A stretch of DNA of 64,000 bases. Source: Sphingobacterium sp. Lineage in GTDB: Bacteria; Bacteroidota; Bacteroidia; Sphingobacteriales; Sphingobacteriaceae. The notes beneath the pieces are model-generated. The model ran no database searches. It had not been told where the DNA came from and saw nothing but the letters and a program-made list of their open reading frames with translations. Positions 24,736 through 33,791 of the stretch are shown one piece after another. The position numbers and the translations under genes were made by a program. The first letter of the stretch is position 1; each line of letters begins with the position of its first letter. The stretch covers positions 1-64,000 of the forward strand of contig JAIRVH010000045.1 in assembly GCA_031253985.1 (NCBI GenBank), read 5' to 3'.

Positions 24736-26256
24736 TTAAGAAGTGAACTTCATCCAGTCTGTGTTCTCGTCATAGTTCATCAGTGGTTCGGCATTATTAT
24801 TATTTGATAATTGGCCAACCAACATATAAATGTCCATGCTAACATGCTGACGTGTTATTTCGGTCATCTTATCATTGAATCCAGCATTGTTAATTTGTAA
24901 AACATATTGGAAACAAATCACACGAGCTATTATTTTTCCAAGTGTAACCAGTTCGCGTTGCTTAGGCTGTAACGGAAAGTCAAAATTCAAGATTGATGAG
25001 AAAAATGGCGCAGCGAATTCAGTTCCGCTATATTTTTTTAAGAAAGACAATAAGTTACTTTCTTTAGTTTTACGCATAAGTTTGCCGATAGCTTCAGCCA
25101 CTTGTGAATAAAGCATCTCATTTGATCCTTCGAATATTTGGAAAGGTCTGCTGTCAATGAGGCCACGGCCTGCAACATGATCCAATCTATAACCATTTGC
25201 ACCTGATAATTGCACACATATTTGCGCGGCTTCGTGCATTAAGTCTGTCACAAACGCTTTCACACTATTGGCATCTACACCATGAGCGGAAAGGTCATTA
25301 TTGATGGAACTAATCGAGACGCTGTACGAACACATTGCGGAACACAATGTAAATGCAGCCTGTATGCGCGACAATTGAAACTTAACGGAGTCTAATTCAT
25401 TTAAACTAATGCCCGCTACACGGCGTTCTGAGCAATGTTTCATGGCTTCGTCCAACATGCGTTTTATAAAGCCCATACCCATTCCAGGGAACTGCAATCT
25501 GCTGCGGTGCAGAGTGTCCAGCATCAATTTAATACCTGTGCTCTCTGGGTTTAGTTTGTGACTCGTAGGAACATTGATGTCAATGTTATTAACCCCGTAG
25601 GGGATTGCATATAGACCAAGGCTATTGTATTTCTTTGTAACAACAATCTTTTGTTCTTCCGAAGCATTCTCCGTTACAAAAAAGTCGATATCCCGCACCA
25701 GTTCTCCATTTTCATTTTTCTTACGTGCTGTTACGAGCCAAAAATCCGCCGCGCCAGTAAGGCCCTGCCAATGTTTTTCCCCCTTTATAAAATATTTATC
25801 ATCCTTCTGTTCGTACGATGTTCGCATATTGAGCGCGTCACTGCCGTAAGCTTGTTCGGTAATCATCAGTCCTCCCATGGCTTGATTTTCCAGAAATTGC
25901 TGGAATATCTTCTCCTGAAGTAATGTATTGCCATATTTAGCAAAAGGCTCCAAAAATAAGGCAATATTAATTCCGAAGATCAGCGAGAGGGATAGTGACT
26001 CATAAGAAGCGGCTGCAAGTACCCCCAAGCATTCTTTGACATGAAGGCCTCGGCCACCATGGTGTTCGGGGATAGCAACCGATAAGGGTTGCATTTTCAT
26101 GATCTCAGCTAAAAACTCAGGCGGCAGACCGCGCGTTAGACTGAGGGAATTGTAATCGTACTCTTTATTAAATAAGCTTGATAGCCTAGTTTTAAAATTC
26201 GCAATAAACAAATCGAAATCTTGGGTTATATTGTTGTGTTCTGAAACCTTAAGCAT
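24736..26256 (-). CDS. acyl-CoA dehydrogenase family protein
   Basis: FAD-dependent enzyme of 506 residues. Visible: the N-terminal helical domain, GGRGLHVKECLGVLAAASYES, the FAD segment MITEQAYGSD with IKGEKHWQGLTGAADFWLV, and the C-terminal region with QLSGANGYRLDH and QIFEGSNEMLYSQVAEAIGK, where the Glu of FEGSNE is at the position of the typical IFEGTNE. The last 110 residues are an extra tail absent from classic acyl-CoA dehydrogenases. Substrate unknown. It is followed 178 bases upstream by an AraC regulator on the same strand, which may control it. Confidence 0.85.
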   Translation of the reverse strand: MLKVSEHNNITQDFDLFIANFKTRLSSLFNKEYDYNSLSLTRGLPPEFLAEIMKMQPLSVAIPEHHGGRGLHVKECLGVLAAASYESLSLSLIFGINIALFLEPFAKYGNTLLQEKIFQQFLENQAMGGLMITEQAYGSDALNMRTSYEQKDDKYFIKGEKHWQGLTGAADFWLVTARKKNENGELVRDIDFFVTENASEEQKIVVTKKYNSLGLYAIPYGVNNIDINVPTSHKLNPESTGIKLMLDTLHRSRLQFPGMGMGFIKRMLDEAMKHCSERRVAGISLNELDSVKFQLSRIQAAFTLCSAMCSYSVSISSINNDLSAHGVDANSVKAFVTDLMHEAAQICVQLSGANGYRLDHVAGRGLIDSRPFQIFEGSNEMLYSQVAEAIGKLMRKTKESNLLSFLKKYSGTEFAAPFFSSILNFDFPLQPKQRELVTLGKIIARVICFQYVLQINNAGFNDKMTEITRQHVSMDIYMLVGQLSNNNNAEPLMNYDENTDWMKFTS

Positions 26257-26434
26257 CTTTAAAATATGTAATTAAATGATGGAACAATGTCGATCGAAAC
26301 AGAAAGAAGAAGGAGTGTCTGTTGAACTAAAATTCTCTTTTGTTTCAATCACTTACACAAAATTAACTGCAATCAATTTGATTCGCTTGTGTACTTCAGT
26401 ATAAAAGATAGGACAAATCGTGCATGTTGAAAAT

Positions 26435-27301
26435 CTAAGTTGCTCTGTTTCGATAAGAAGTAGGAGAAACACCGACGATCTTTTTGAAAAGCCGTGAGAA
26501 GTAGGATGGGTCTGAAAAATCCAATTCATAACAGATATCTGCAATGCTTTTGTTGGATTCAAACAATAGAAATTGACTGTGCATAATCAGCACTTCCAGA
26601 ATGAGTTCTTTGGAAGACTTTTTGAACACCGAAAATACGCAACGATTAAGATAGTTTGTAGATACCGCGAGCTTGTCCGCGTAAAATGCGATGTTTTTTT
26701 GCTTTTTGAAGTTTTTGTGCACAAGCTGTTTGAACATCATCGCAATTTCCTGTCTCCGATTGAGCGCTTGATTGGAGGAAGAGAGTTTGATGATTTTTAA
26801 AATCGCCGATTTTAATAGATTTTCAAACAATTCTTTATACGGTAAGTCCGAAAGCAGTTCATTATAAAGCAATCTAAAAAGCTCTTGGAGATCACTGCTG
26901 TCTTGGGCAGTTAAGTTAAGCAAGGGTGAGATATTGAAGATATTCAAAATCTCTTGCTCCCGAAAAATGGAGGTCATCGCATTGTCGTTGATTAAAACGC
27001 AATGTCCTTTCGCAGATTTATCGACAGACTTTATGGTCGATATATTTCCGTAATTGCTGATAAGAATTGCCGGAGCCTGAACGACATATTCTTTGGCACC
27101 GATCTGATGTTTGAAATACCCTTCAGTTATATGAACGAGGAGATTATAACCCAAGAAAATTGGTGGGGTAGGAAACTTAATGTATGGGGCGATTTCACTG
27201 AGCTGAAATATTTTGATCGGCGATTGTTGATAGCGAAGATGCTCCAGACTACCTGTCATAAAGCGATCTACAAATTCACCTGCATTTACCTGCTTTTCCA
27301 T
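26435..27301 (-). CDS. AraC family transcriptional regulator
   Basis: A 288-residue regulator with a cupin-like N-terminal sensor domain (about 1-170) and a C-terminal AraC DNA-binding domain: FYADKLAVSTNYLNRCV (first helix-turn-helix) and SIADICYELDFSDPSYFSRLFKKIVGVSPTSYR (second). I start at the ATG at 27301; an upstream TTG at 27307 is in frame. This architecture is common in Bacteroidota regulators of efflux, redox or sugar genes. A consensus promoter lies 90 bases upstream. It is likely to regulate the acyl-CoA dehydrogenase-like gene downstream, by position only. Confidence 0.9.
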   Translation of the reverse strand: MEKQVNAGEFVDRFMTGSLEHLRYQQSPIKIFQLSEIAPYIKFPTPPIFLGYNLLVHITEGYFKHQIGAKEYVVQAPAILISNYGNISTIKSVDKSAKGHCVLINDNAMTSIFREQEILNIFNISPLLNLTAQDSSDLQELFRLLYNELLSDLPYKELFENLLKSAILKIIKLSSSNQALNRRQEIAMMFKQLVHKNFKKQKNIAFYADKLAVSTNYLNRCVFSVFKKSSKELILEVLIMHSQFLLFESNKSIADICYELDFSDPSYFSRLFKKIVGVSPTSYRNRAT

Positions 27302-27391
27302 TGTCAATTATTCGTATAAAAATTTAGTATACTACAGCTTCTGAACCTCATCTATTGTTCCATTTGTAAATCGTGCACCCAAATTATATTC

Positions 27392-27422
27392 CAAAGTTAG
27401 TGGGATAAAACTGGTTTATCAA
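27392..27422 (-). promoter_or_regulatory. consensus Bacteroidota promoter of the AraC gene
   Basis: On the minus strand: TTG at 27422-27420, exactly 20 bases, then TAACTTTG at 27399-27392. Both elements and spacing match the Bacteroidota sigma-70 consensus. Confidence 0.65.
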
Positions 27423-27531
27423 TTTTAACAAATGATTTGCTAAAATAAAGCTTTATTCTTAGTTTAGTTTTCTGCAGTCGAAATAGCTTGATGCTCAGTG
27501 GCTATATTTTATAATTATAAACCGAATTGAT

Positions 27532-28740
27532 ATGAAATCAGTGCTCATTTTTATAGTAACCCTATTCCTTTTCAAACATACAATTGCACAGACTCCGTTG
27601 AATTATTGCAACGATCGTATACAAACGGGAGCCGAACAAACTGAGCGTTATGTTCCTTATTTAATGAACAAGCGTGTTGCGATATTGGGCAATCCATCTA
27701 CAGTTATTAAAGGTCGGCACCTCGTTGATAGTTTAATCGCTCGAGGTGTTCAAATTGTTCGAATCTTTGGTCCTGAACATGGTTTTCGAGGGAATGCCAG
27801 CAATGGAACCGAAGTAGGGGATGAGATCGATCCGACGACGAAAATTCCTATCGTGTCCTTGTATGGAAACAAGAAAAAGCCAACGGCTCAAGATCTAAAA
27901 GATGTCGATCTATTTATCTATGATGTGCAGGATATGGGCGTAAGATTTTATACCAATATTAATACACTGCGGGATATTATGGAAGCCTGTGCTGAAAATG
28001 ATAAGGAACTCCTGATTTTAGACCGGCCCAATCCGAATGCTTATCTGATTGATGGACCTATTTTGGATATGGAATATAAGTCAGGTATCGGGCAGTTCCC
28101 CATTCCTATTGCACATGGGATGACTACAGCTGAATTTGCACAGATGATTAATGGAGAAGGCTGGATGGCTACTCAAAAGAAATGTAAATTGAAGATTATT
28201 CCTGTTGCAGATTATAACCATAGCATGCTTTATAGACTACCAGTCAATCCTTCGCCTAATCTGAATACGGAACAAAGCATACTCTTATATCCAAGTACCT
28301 GCCTTTTTGAAGGTGTAAAAGTAAATCATGGCAGAGGGACAGATTATCCTTTTGTTATCATTGGTAGCCCAATTTACAAGGGCATATATGATTTTTCATT
28401 TGTTCCTGTCAGTAAAAAAGGCATGAGTGAATCACCGCTTTTCATGAATGAAAAATGCTACGGAATAGATTTGCGTAAATACGATCTGCAAAAGCTTGTC
28501 GCTAGTAAAAAATTAAACTTAGCATGGATTATCGAGCTTTATCGAAATTCTCCGGAAAAAGACAAGTTTTTTGATCAGTCATTTTCGAAACAGATTGGAA
28601 GTATCGAAAAGCTCGTGGGGGTAGGTTTATTTCGTAAACAAATCGAAGCTGGTAATTCAGAAGAAGAGATCCGAAAAACCTGGGAGCCGGGGCTAAGTAA
28701 TTATAAAAAGATGAGAAAGAAATACCTTATCTATCCCTAA
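27532..28740 (+). CDS. namZ: DUF1343 protein, exo-beta-N-acetylmuramidase NamZ-like
   Basis: Secreted 402-residue protein: signal peptide MKSVLIFIVTLFLFKHTIAQ, then the DUF1343 domain. Conserved pieces include GPEHGFRGNASNGTEVGDEID (about residue 82), SLYGNKKKPTAQDL, DVQDMGVRFYTNINTL, LDRPNPN and GVKVNHGRGTDYPF. The DUF1343 protein YbbC/NamZ of Bacillus subtilis and a Tannerella homologue release N-acetylmuramate from the non-reducing end of peptidoglycan fragments, so a role in cell-wall recycling is expected. No MurNAc transporter or etherase is adjacent. The symbol is given by family similarity. Confidence 0.85.
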   Translation: MKSVLIFIVTLFLFKHTIAQTPLNYCNDRIQTGAEQTERYVPYLMNKRVAILGNPSTVIKGRHLVDSLIARGVQIVRIFGPEHGFRGNASNGTEVGDEIDPTTKIPIVSLYGNKKKPTAQDLKDVDLFIYDVQDMGVRFYTNINTLRDIMEACAENDKELLILDRPNPNAYLIDGPILDMEYKSGIGQFPIPIAHGMTTAEFAQMINGEGWMATQKKCKLKIIPVADYNHSMLYRLPVNPSPNLNTEQSILLYPSTCLFEGVKVNHGRGTDYPFVIIGSPIYKGIYDFSFVPVSKKGMSESPLFMNEKCYGIDLRKYDLQKLVASKKLNLAWIIELYRNSPEKDKFFDQSFSKQIGSIEKLVGVGLFRKQIEAGNSEEEIRKTWEPGLSNYKKMRKKYLIYP

Positions 28741-28835
28741 TACAATGTCTACATAATCTCTAAGAGAAAATAATGAATAGCATAGCTATTTTATAGTGCT
28801 AAAGAATAACCTATCATTCTAAATAAAATACACCG

Positions 28836-30089
28836 ATGCTTGGATTGAAATATGATTGGCGTCCGATTATTATCCTACTTTTTGTTGTAGGTGGCCTTTT
28901 TCCATTACGGGGACAGCATCTTGCTCGGGGCCTAGACCGCCAAAATAATACATCTTTTTCCGCTATCAGTTCAAAACCTGCTTTGAGATGGAAATTCCAG
29001 ACGAAGGGAAAACTCTTTTCTTCGCCGGTCATTTGCGGCGATATCGTCTTTATAGGATCTTGTGACAGTAATCTCTATGCTTTAAATAAAAGGAGCGGCG
29101 ATATACTATGGAAACACAAAACAGGGGGCGAGATTCGATCGACTGTTGCTGTTGAAGCCCCAATCGTATATCTTTTATGTGCTGACGGATACTTGTATGC
29201 ACTAGATATCCATACAGGACGAGAGCTTTGGCGATTTTCAACCACTGGGGAGAAGAGTTATGATGTCTGGGACTATTTTCATTCATCCCCAGCCGTTGCA
29301 GATGGTGTTGTGTATTTTGGATCTGGAGATCACCATATCTATGCCGTCGATGCTAAATCTGGAAAACTTGTTTGGAAATTCTTGACGGGAGGAATTGTGC
29401 ATGCAGCTCCGACGTTGACGGCAGAAAATGTTTACGTGGGCAGTTTTGACGGCTCTTTCTACTGTTTAAAAAAAGACGGTAATTTGCAATGGAAATTTAA
29501 AACTGTCGGTGAACGCTATTTTCCCAAAGGTGAGATTCAGTTTCACGCCGTGATTGCTGACAGTATAGTCTATTTTGGTGCCCGGGACTTTAACGTGTAT
29601 GCGCTTGATGCCAACCACGGTAGTGGTATTTGGGTATATCATCAACCGGGAAGTTGGACAAGTATACCAAGTGTTTTTGACCAAAGACTTGTTGTAACCA
29701 TGTCGGATTCCTATAGTATACTTGTTTTAAATAAAATGGACGGCGTGAAATTGGCTGAACCTAAGGTGCCTTTAAACACGTTTAGCAGTGCTTCGATTGC
29801 TGGAAATGAAGCTTTTTTCGGGACGCTGGATGGCGTAATCTATAGATTGAACATACAAAATGGCGAGGTTTCGCCTGTTTTTCAAACCGGGTCGAGCAGT
29901 AAGAAAAAACAGCAGTTTTTCAATGAAGAAGGCGTGCTCCGCACCGATCTTCAACAAAAATATGCGGATGATATTACCCGTTTGTTTGCCGATTATTTGC
30001 AGATGGGAAGTGTCTTTTCAACTATATGGATAGAAGACAACTGTCTTTATTTTGGTTCAGCAGATGGTGCTATTTATGCGCTGGAATAG
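28836..30089 (+). CDS. secreted PQQ-type beta-propeller repeat protein
   Basis: A 417-residue protein with an N-terminal signal sequence (hydrophobic IIILLFVVGGLFPLRGQ) and repeated propeller blades of the PQQ/BamB type, each ending in a motif like YALNKRSGDILWKHKTGG, YALDIHTGRELWRFSTTG, YAVDAKSGKLVWKFLTGG. About seven blades can be counted. It lacks the cysteine disulfide and metal ligands of quinoprotein dehydrogenases, so it is more likely a binding or scaffold propeller than an enzyme. It lies 95 bases after the NamZ-like gene and both are exported. Confidence 0.82.
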   Translation: MLGLKYDWRPIIILLFVVGGLFPLRGQHLARGLDRQNNTSFSAISSKPALRWKFQTKGKLFSSPVICGDIVFIGSCDSNLYALNKRSGDILWKHKTGGEIRSTVAVEAPIVYLLCADGYLYALDIHTGRELWRFSTTGEKSYDVWDYFHSSPAVADGVVYFGSGDHHIYAVDAKSGKLVWKFLTGGIVHAAPTLTAENVYVGSFDGSFYCLKKDGNLQWKFKTVGERYFPKGEIQFHAVIADSIVYFGARDFNVYALDANHGSGIWVYHQPGSWTSIPSVFDQRLVVTMSDSYSILVLNKMDGVKLAEPKVPLNTFSSASIAGNEAFFGTLDGVIYRLNIQNGEVSPVFQTGSSSKKKQQFFNEEGVLRTDLQQKYADDITRLFADYLQMGSVFSTIWIEDNCLYFGSADGAIYALE

Positions 30090-30124
30090 CAAGTTTACGC
30101 GTTGTCTAAACCTGGTAACAGTAT

Positions 30125-30475
30125 TTATTTTCTTAAAATTTTTTCCATTGATTTACCCTTGGCCAGTTCATCGATCAACTTATCGAGATAACGAACTTTT
30201 TGGACAAGTGGGTCTTCAATATCCTCAATGCGATAGCCACAGATCACGCCCTTGATTTTCGAAACATTCGGGTTCAAACTCGGAGATTGCTTAAAGAAAT
30301 GCTCGAAGTCAACTTTATTGTCAATTTGCTGCTGTAGCGATGCAGGGCTATAACCGGTTAGCCAACATATAATTTCGTCGACCTCCTCTTTGGAGCGTCC
30401 TTTTCTTTCAGCCTTTTGTATATAAAGCGGATACACACCAGCAAATGACATGCGGTATATTCTTGTATTGTCCAT
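30125..30475 (-). CDS. DUF2200 family protein
   Basis: A 116-residue cytoplasmic protein. I recognise the family from [19 protein letters not shown] near the start, [12 protein letters not shown] in the middle, and the strongly conserved end [20 protein letters not shown]. It is full length. The family's function is unknown to me. Monocistronic and convergent with the propeller gene. Confidence 0.88.
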   Translation of the reverse strand: MDNTRIYRMSFAGVYPLYIQKAERKGRSKEEVDEIICWLTGYSPASLQQQIDNKVDFEHFFKQSPSLNPNVSKIKGVICGYRIEDIEDPLVQKVRYLDKLIDELAKGKSMEKILRK

Positions 30476-30667
30476 TTTTATGAGTTGATTATGTTAAAGA
30501 TATTCATTTTCCTTTTCATTCTCAGTAATTTTTGTTTGAAAATAAGGGTAAATCCAACCGGTTTGGAACTCGACTATCAGAAAAAAATGCTTAGCAATTT
30601 CTTTAATAATAATATTATAAATTATAATTCTATCTTTATGTGATACAAAATTATTGAAATATTAGCT

Positions 30668-31417
30668 ATGAATTTGAGGTATATTCGGAATAACATACAT
30701 ATTAAAGAAGAGGATCAACAACGTATCAAAGATTTTCCTGTATTGATCGGGGGATGTGGAATAGGAAGTTATATCGCAGAATGCTTGTTACGTATGGGTT
30801 TCGAAAATTTGACCATTGCCGATGGAGATGTTGTTGAATTGACAAACCTAAACCGTCAAAATTACACAAACAAAGATATTGGTGTCAAGAAAGTCATAGC
30901 CTTGCGGGATCGTTTGCATGCAATTAATCCAGAAGCCAGTATAACCGTGTTTCCTGAATTTATTAATCAGGACAACTTGCATGATATCGATCTCAATCAT
31001 AAGGTTGCCATCAATGCGCTGGATTTTTCTTCTGATATCCCTTTTGTTTTTGACCAATATATGGCCAAAAGAAATATACCGGTAGTACATCCTTATAATT
31101 TAGGTTGGGCCGGATTTTTAACTGTTCTTCCTCCTGAAGGCCTTAATCTGCAATCGTTGGAAAAGGCACATCAGACATTTGAATTAAATGTCGGCAAATT
31201 TATTGTGGATAGCTTAAAAGCAAAAGATATCGATACGAAATGGTTTGAGGAGTTTTTGGCAGAATATGGTAAAATAGCGTTGACGTCCCCACCCCCGCAG
31301 CTAGCACTAGGTTTATACCTATTGTCGGGAATGGTAAGTCACACCGTGTTCAATTTGGCAACAGCAAAACCTGTAAAATTCTTTCCGGATTCCTATTATT
31401 TATCAATGATGAGCTGA
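30668..31417 (+). CDS. ThiF/HesA-type E1-like adenylyltransferase
   Basis: A 249-residue E1-like enzyme. The nucleotide-binding loop GGCGIGSYIAECL (about residue 28) and the signature IADGDVVELTNLNRQNY (about 50-66) are canonical, including the Asp and the N..RQ residues that handle Mg-ATP. It lacks both CxxC zinc pairs of MoeB/ThiF and has no cysteine after residue 38, so it cannot form an E1-type thioester; adenylation of a carboxylate is the most it is likely to do. No ubiquitin-like or ThiS-like partner is adjacent. It pairs with an acyltransferase-like gene 118 bases downstream and probably forms an operon with it. Substrate unknown. Confidence 0.85.
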   Translation: MNLRYIRNNIHIKEEDQQRIKDFPVLIGGCGIGSYIAECLLRMGFENLTIADGDVVELTNLNRQNYTNKDIGVKKVIALRDRLHAINPEASITVFPEFINQDNLHDIDLNHKVAINALDFSSDIPFVFDQYMAKRNIPVVHPYNLGWAGFLTVLPPEGLNLQSLEKAHQTFELNVGKFIVDSLKAKDIDTKWFEEFLAEYGKIALTSPPPQLALGLYLLSGMVSHTVFNLATAKPVKFFPDSYYLSMMS

Positions 31418-31535
31418 ACTTAATATAATTGAAAAAAATATTCTTTCCATTACACTTTTCCGTAGTAAATTTGTTGCTGTGGGAATTTAAACGAAAAGTC
31501 TTTATTTTTATAATTGCATATCGAATAACATTTGC

Positions 31536-32228
31536 ATGAACTGGACGCCTGAAAATTATTATTTTACTAAGCTTAATAAAAACGAACTTCCTGAACTTAT
31601 TCATTTTTATTTAGTAACGACCCAGGAGCATTACAAACTGGATAGTTATTCCGAAGAGGAATATAAGTTTGATTTTGAGTCATTAATAGGGGAGGATCAG
31701 ATTTTTTTTGATCGTTCCATTTATTATGTCCTTCGAAGTAAGCTCGATAACAGTATCCACGCATCTATTAGAATTACATTTTGGGATAAGGAAACAAGCT
31801 TACCGATTCAGAAATTATTTGATATCGAGACAGAAAGCTTGTTAATTCCAAATGTTACTAATTTTTGGCATATCGGACGTTTTGTTATTTCTGGTAAGAT
31901 AATAGGCAATCGAATTAATATCTTAAAAAAGATGCTTTTTGATGCTTTTTACGGACCACATAGCCTTGGCAGCGGATTAGTCATAGCCGAATGTGACCGG
32001 AAAGTTGTGAACACACTTCGGAAACTGGAAATCGAATCTTATCAGCTTGGAGATCCTATTATATACTTATATTCTGAAACTTTACCAATCTATATTAAAT
32101 CGGAATGGCTGGAAACTTTTATAGCGAAGAATAAGCATTCCCAGCTTAGCGCGGGAAATAATGTGGATATCCAGAAATTTGTTGAGATGTCTAACCAGAT
32201 GCTGTTATGTTCAAAAAATAGTGAATAA
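31536..32228 (+). CDS. LuxI/FeeM-like N-acyltransferase (GNAT fold)
   Basis: A 230-residue protein I place in the autoinducer synthase/N-acyl amino acid synthase (FeeM) part of the GNAT superfamily by segment order. SIYYVLRSKLDNSIHASIRI is the strand with a conserved Arg. NFWHIGRFVISGK corresponds to the E-x-x-RF strand of LuxI. VIAECDRKVVNTLRKLEIESYQLGDPIIYLYSETLPIYI corresponds to the late region where FeeM and LuxI position the acyl donor. I could not confirm this by search, and an ordinary acetyltransferase is possible. It follows the ThiF-like gene and is convergent, with 2 bases between stops, with a LuxR-type regulator. Confidence 0.55.
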   Translation: MNWTPENYYFTKLNKNELPELIHFYLVTTQEHYKLDSYSEEEYKFDFESLIGEDQIFFDRSIYYVLRSKLDNSIHASIRITFWDKETSLPIQKLFDIETESLLIPNVTNFWHIGRFVISGKIIGNRINILKKMLFDAFYGPHSLGSGLVIAECDRKVVNTLRKLEIESYQLGDPIIYLYSETLPIYIKSEWLETFIAKNKHSQLSAGNNVDIQKFVEMSNQMLLCSKNSE

Positions 32229-32230
32229 CA

Positions 32231-32992
32231 TCAAAAAAGAGATAATTCAATGGCCAATGCTGTGGCTTCTGTTATACTTTTGACTTTTAGTTTTGAAAAT
32301 ATTTGTTTTTTATGAAATTTTACGGTATCAATCGATACATATAGCCGATCTGCTATTTGATCCATTGTAAGCCCTTGTGCCGAAAAGAGAAGAATATCCT
32401 TTTCACGGGGCTTCAATTTAATACGAGGAGTTTCTATCCAAATATCTTTATTCAGGTCATATTCAAATTGTTTCCCATCTTCATCAGATTTAAATCGAAT
32501 ATTTCCCGAGTTTGCATGCGAGGACATCGAAACCAGGCAGAGCGCGATCCAAGGATTGGAAAACTTATCCAAGAGTAGGGGTTTTAGTTTATGGTTCACT
32601 AAAAGTGGTTTATTACCGGGTTGCTTTAAATGGAAATCATAAGATATTGAGAATTTTAAACGATCTTCGGCATCTAAATTTCCAAAAAAGTCAAAACCAA
32701 CATCGTTAATTTTTTTGAGTAAATGCAAATCGCTCTCAGGAACATTATTTACATAGTGATAATAACCGTCCCGCATTACTTCAGTAGGTGTGCTTCCACA
32801 TAAAAAGATCGGATTATCAGAAACAAATAGAAAGCTTTTCTTTGAATAATCAATTAAATATATACTTTGATAGGTTAATCTGCTTAAGGATTTAGCGAAA
32901 TTAATAAAGGCTTCGACAATCTCATAATCATCTTTGCTAAAGTCGTCTTTAACTTGTACCGGCTTGAAAAAATCTTCAATCTTAATTTTCAT
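32231..32992 (-). CDS. PAS-LuxR family transcriptional regulator
   Basis: A 253-residue regulator from the ATG at 32992; an upstream in-frame start at 33037 would add 15 residues. The N-terminal 170 residues fit a PAS-like sensor fold common in Bacteroidota regulators (SIYLIDYSKKSFLFVSDNP, then MRDGYYHYVNNV). The C-terminal helix-turn-helix is of LuxR/GerE type: LKPREKDILLFSAQGLTMDQ, IADRLYVSIDTVKFHKK, QIFSKLKVKSITEA. It has no autoinducer-binding domain of the proteobacterial LuxR kind. It overlaps functionally with the adjacent ThiF/acyltransferase pair only by position. The promoter side has an inverted repeat at 33065-33144. Confidence 0.88.
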   Translation of the reverse strand: MKIKIEDFFKPVQVKDDFSKDDYEIVEAFINFAKSLSRLTYQSIYLIDYSKKSFLFVSDNPIFLCGSTPTEVMRDGYYHYVNNVPESDLHLLKKINDVGFDFFGNLDAEDRLKFSISYDFHLKQPGNKPLLVNHKLKPLLLDKFSNPWIALCLVSMSSHANSGNIRFKSDEDGKQFEYDLNKDIWIETPRIKLKPREKDILLFSAQGLTMDQIADRLYVSIDTVKFHKKQIFSKLKVKSITEATALAIELSLF

Positions 32993-33064
32993 AGTGTAAA
33001 TTACAAAGATGATCCGTAATCGCTTTTGAAATACCACGTAAAATCGATGTTGTCCTGGCGTGCA

Positions 33065-33144
33065 AGTTACAAAAATAAGGACGTAATCTCAATTTATACG
33101 CTAGAACTAGGCTTTTTTTTACATCCTGTCCTTACTGTGTAACT
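33065..33144. repeat. inverted repeat upstream of the LuxR-type regulator
   Basis: AGTTACAAAAATAAGGAC (33065-33082) and GTCCTTACTGTGTAACT (33128-33144) are inverted copies, with outer and inner six bases exact and the middle diverged. The 45-base interior holds a T9 run. It could be paired regulator sites or a long hairpin. Confidence 0.4.
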
Positions 33145-33331
33145 ATAGTTAAAGTAATATCTAAACCTATTCAAAATATTAAATCTCTATCCAGCAATCA
33201 AATAAGTTTCTACACAAATGGGTAGAATATTGTTTATAATGATAATACAAAAGATAATACTATTATCTTTAAGGTTTTAAAGCAAATAATTGTATAAATA
33301 TAACTTATTGGATCCAAATAGCCAATAGTAA

Positions 33332-33535
33332 TTATTGCTTTGCCTGAGTTTTTGACAAAGTTTTAATCCTGAGATGATGACGTCCAGCGATTTTTTCTAA
33401 TTTGAAGCTTACCTCGACGCCTGGTTTCCCATGCATACTCAACAGAAAATTTTTTGTAGGCCGAAGTTGCCGGCTCCCACAATCAGGAAAGGTGTTCAGT
33501 AGGATTGACATCGAATAAATTATAAATTTTCCCAC
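33332..33535 (-). pseudogene. short orphan ORF, possible gene remnant
   Basis: A 67-codon minus-strand ORF in a patch that is visibly richer in G and C than the flanking DNA. Its end, KPGVEVSFKLEKIAGRHHLR + IKTLSKTQ, looks protein-like and hydrophilic, but the N-terminal part does not. I do not recognise it. It may be the decayed end of a lost gene or chance. Confidence 0.25.
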
Positions 33536-33791
33536 TTTCTTACCTGTAAATCAAAATCTTTTATTTCCTAGGCTTCGTGTCAATTATATTCAGTTTATTT
33601 TATATGTATATACATTTTACTTTTATTCATTTGATATTTGTTTTTTTTGTGTTAATATTGTGCTTAAAGTTTTGCTTTTAAATGTTTTGTTAAATATTTA
33701 ATGTATGTACAATGTAATTCTTTTGATGAGTCTTTCGTGCAGTTTATGAGAAAAGCAACTGATGTAATTAAAAATTATAAATCTGATACTT

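Larger units (their letters stand above)
32993..33791. other. long AT-rich intergenic region
   Basis: These 799 bases lie between the divergent LuxR-type regulator and first GH92 gene. They hold an imperfect inverted repeat (33065-33082 with 33128-33144), a less AT-rich patch with a short minus-strand ORF (33332-33535), and a 12-base palindrome ATGTATATACAT (33604-33615). The last 200 bases are very AT-rich and should contain the GH92 promoter; no clean TTG/TAnnTTTG pair was found. Confidence 0.6.

Noticed and set aside
31536..32992. A classical LuxI/LuxR quorum-sensing pair
   Set aside because: The regulator's sensor part looks PAS-like, not an acyl-homoserine lactone domain, and the synthase similarity is only by segment order, so the classical label is not supported.
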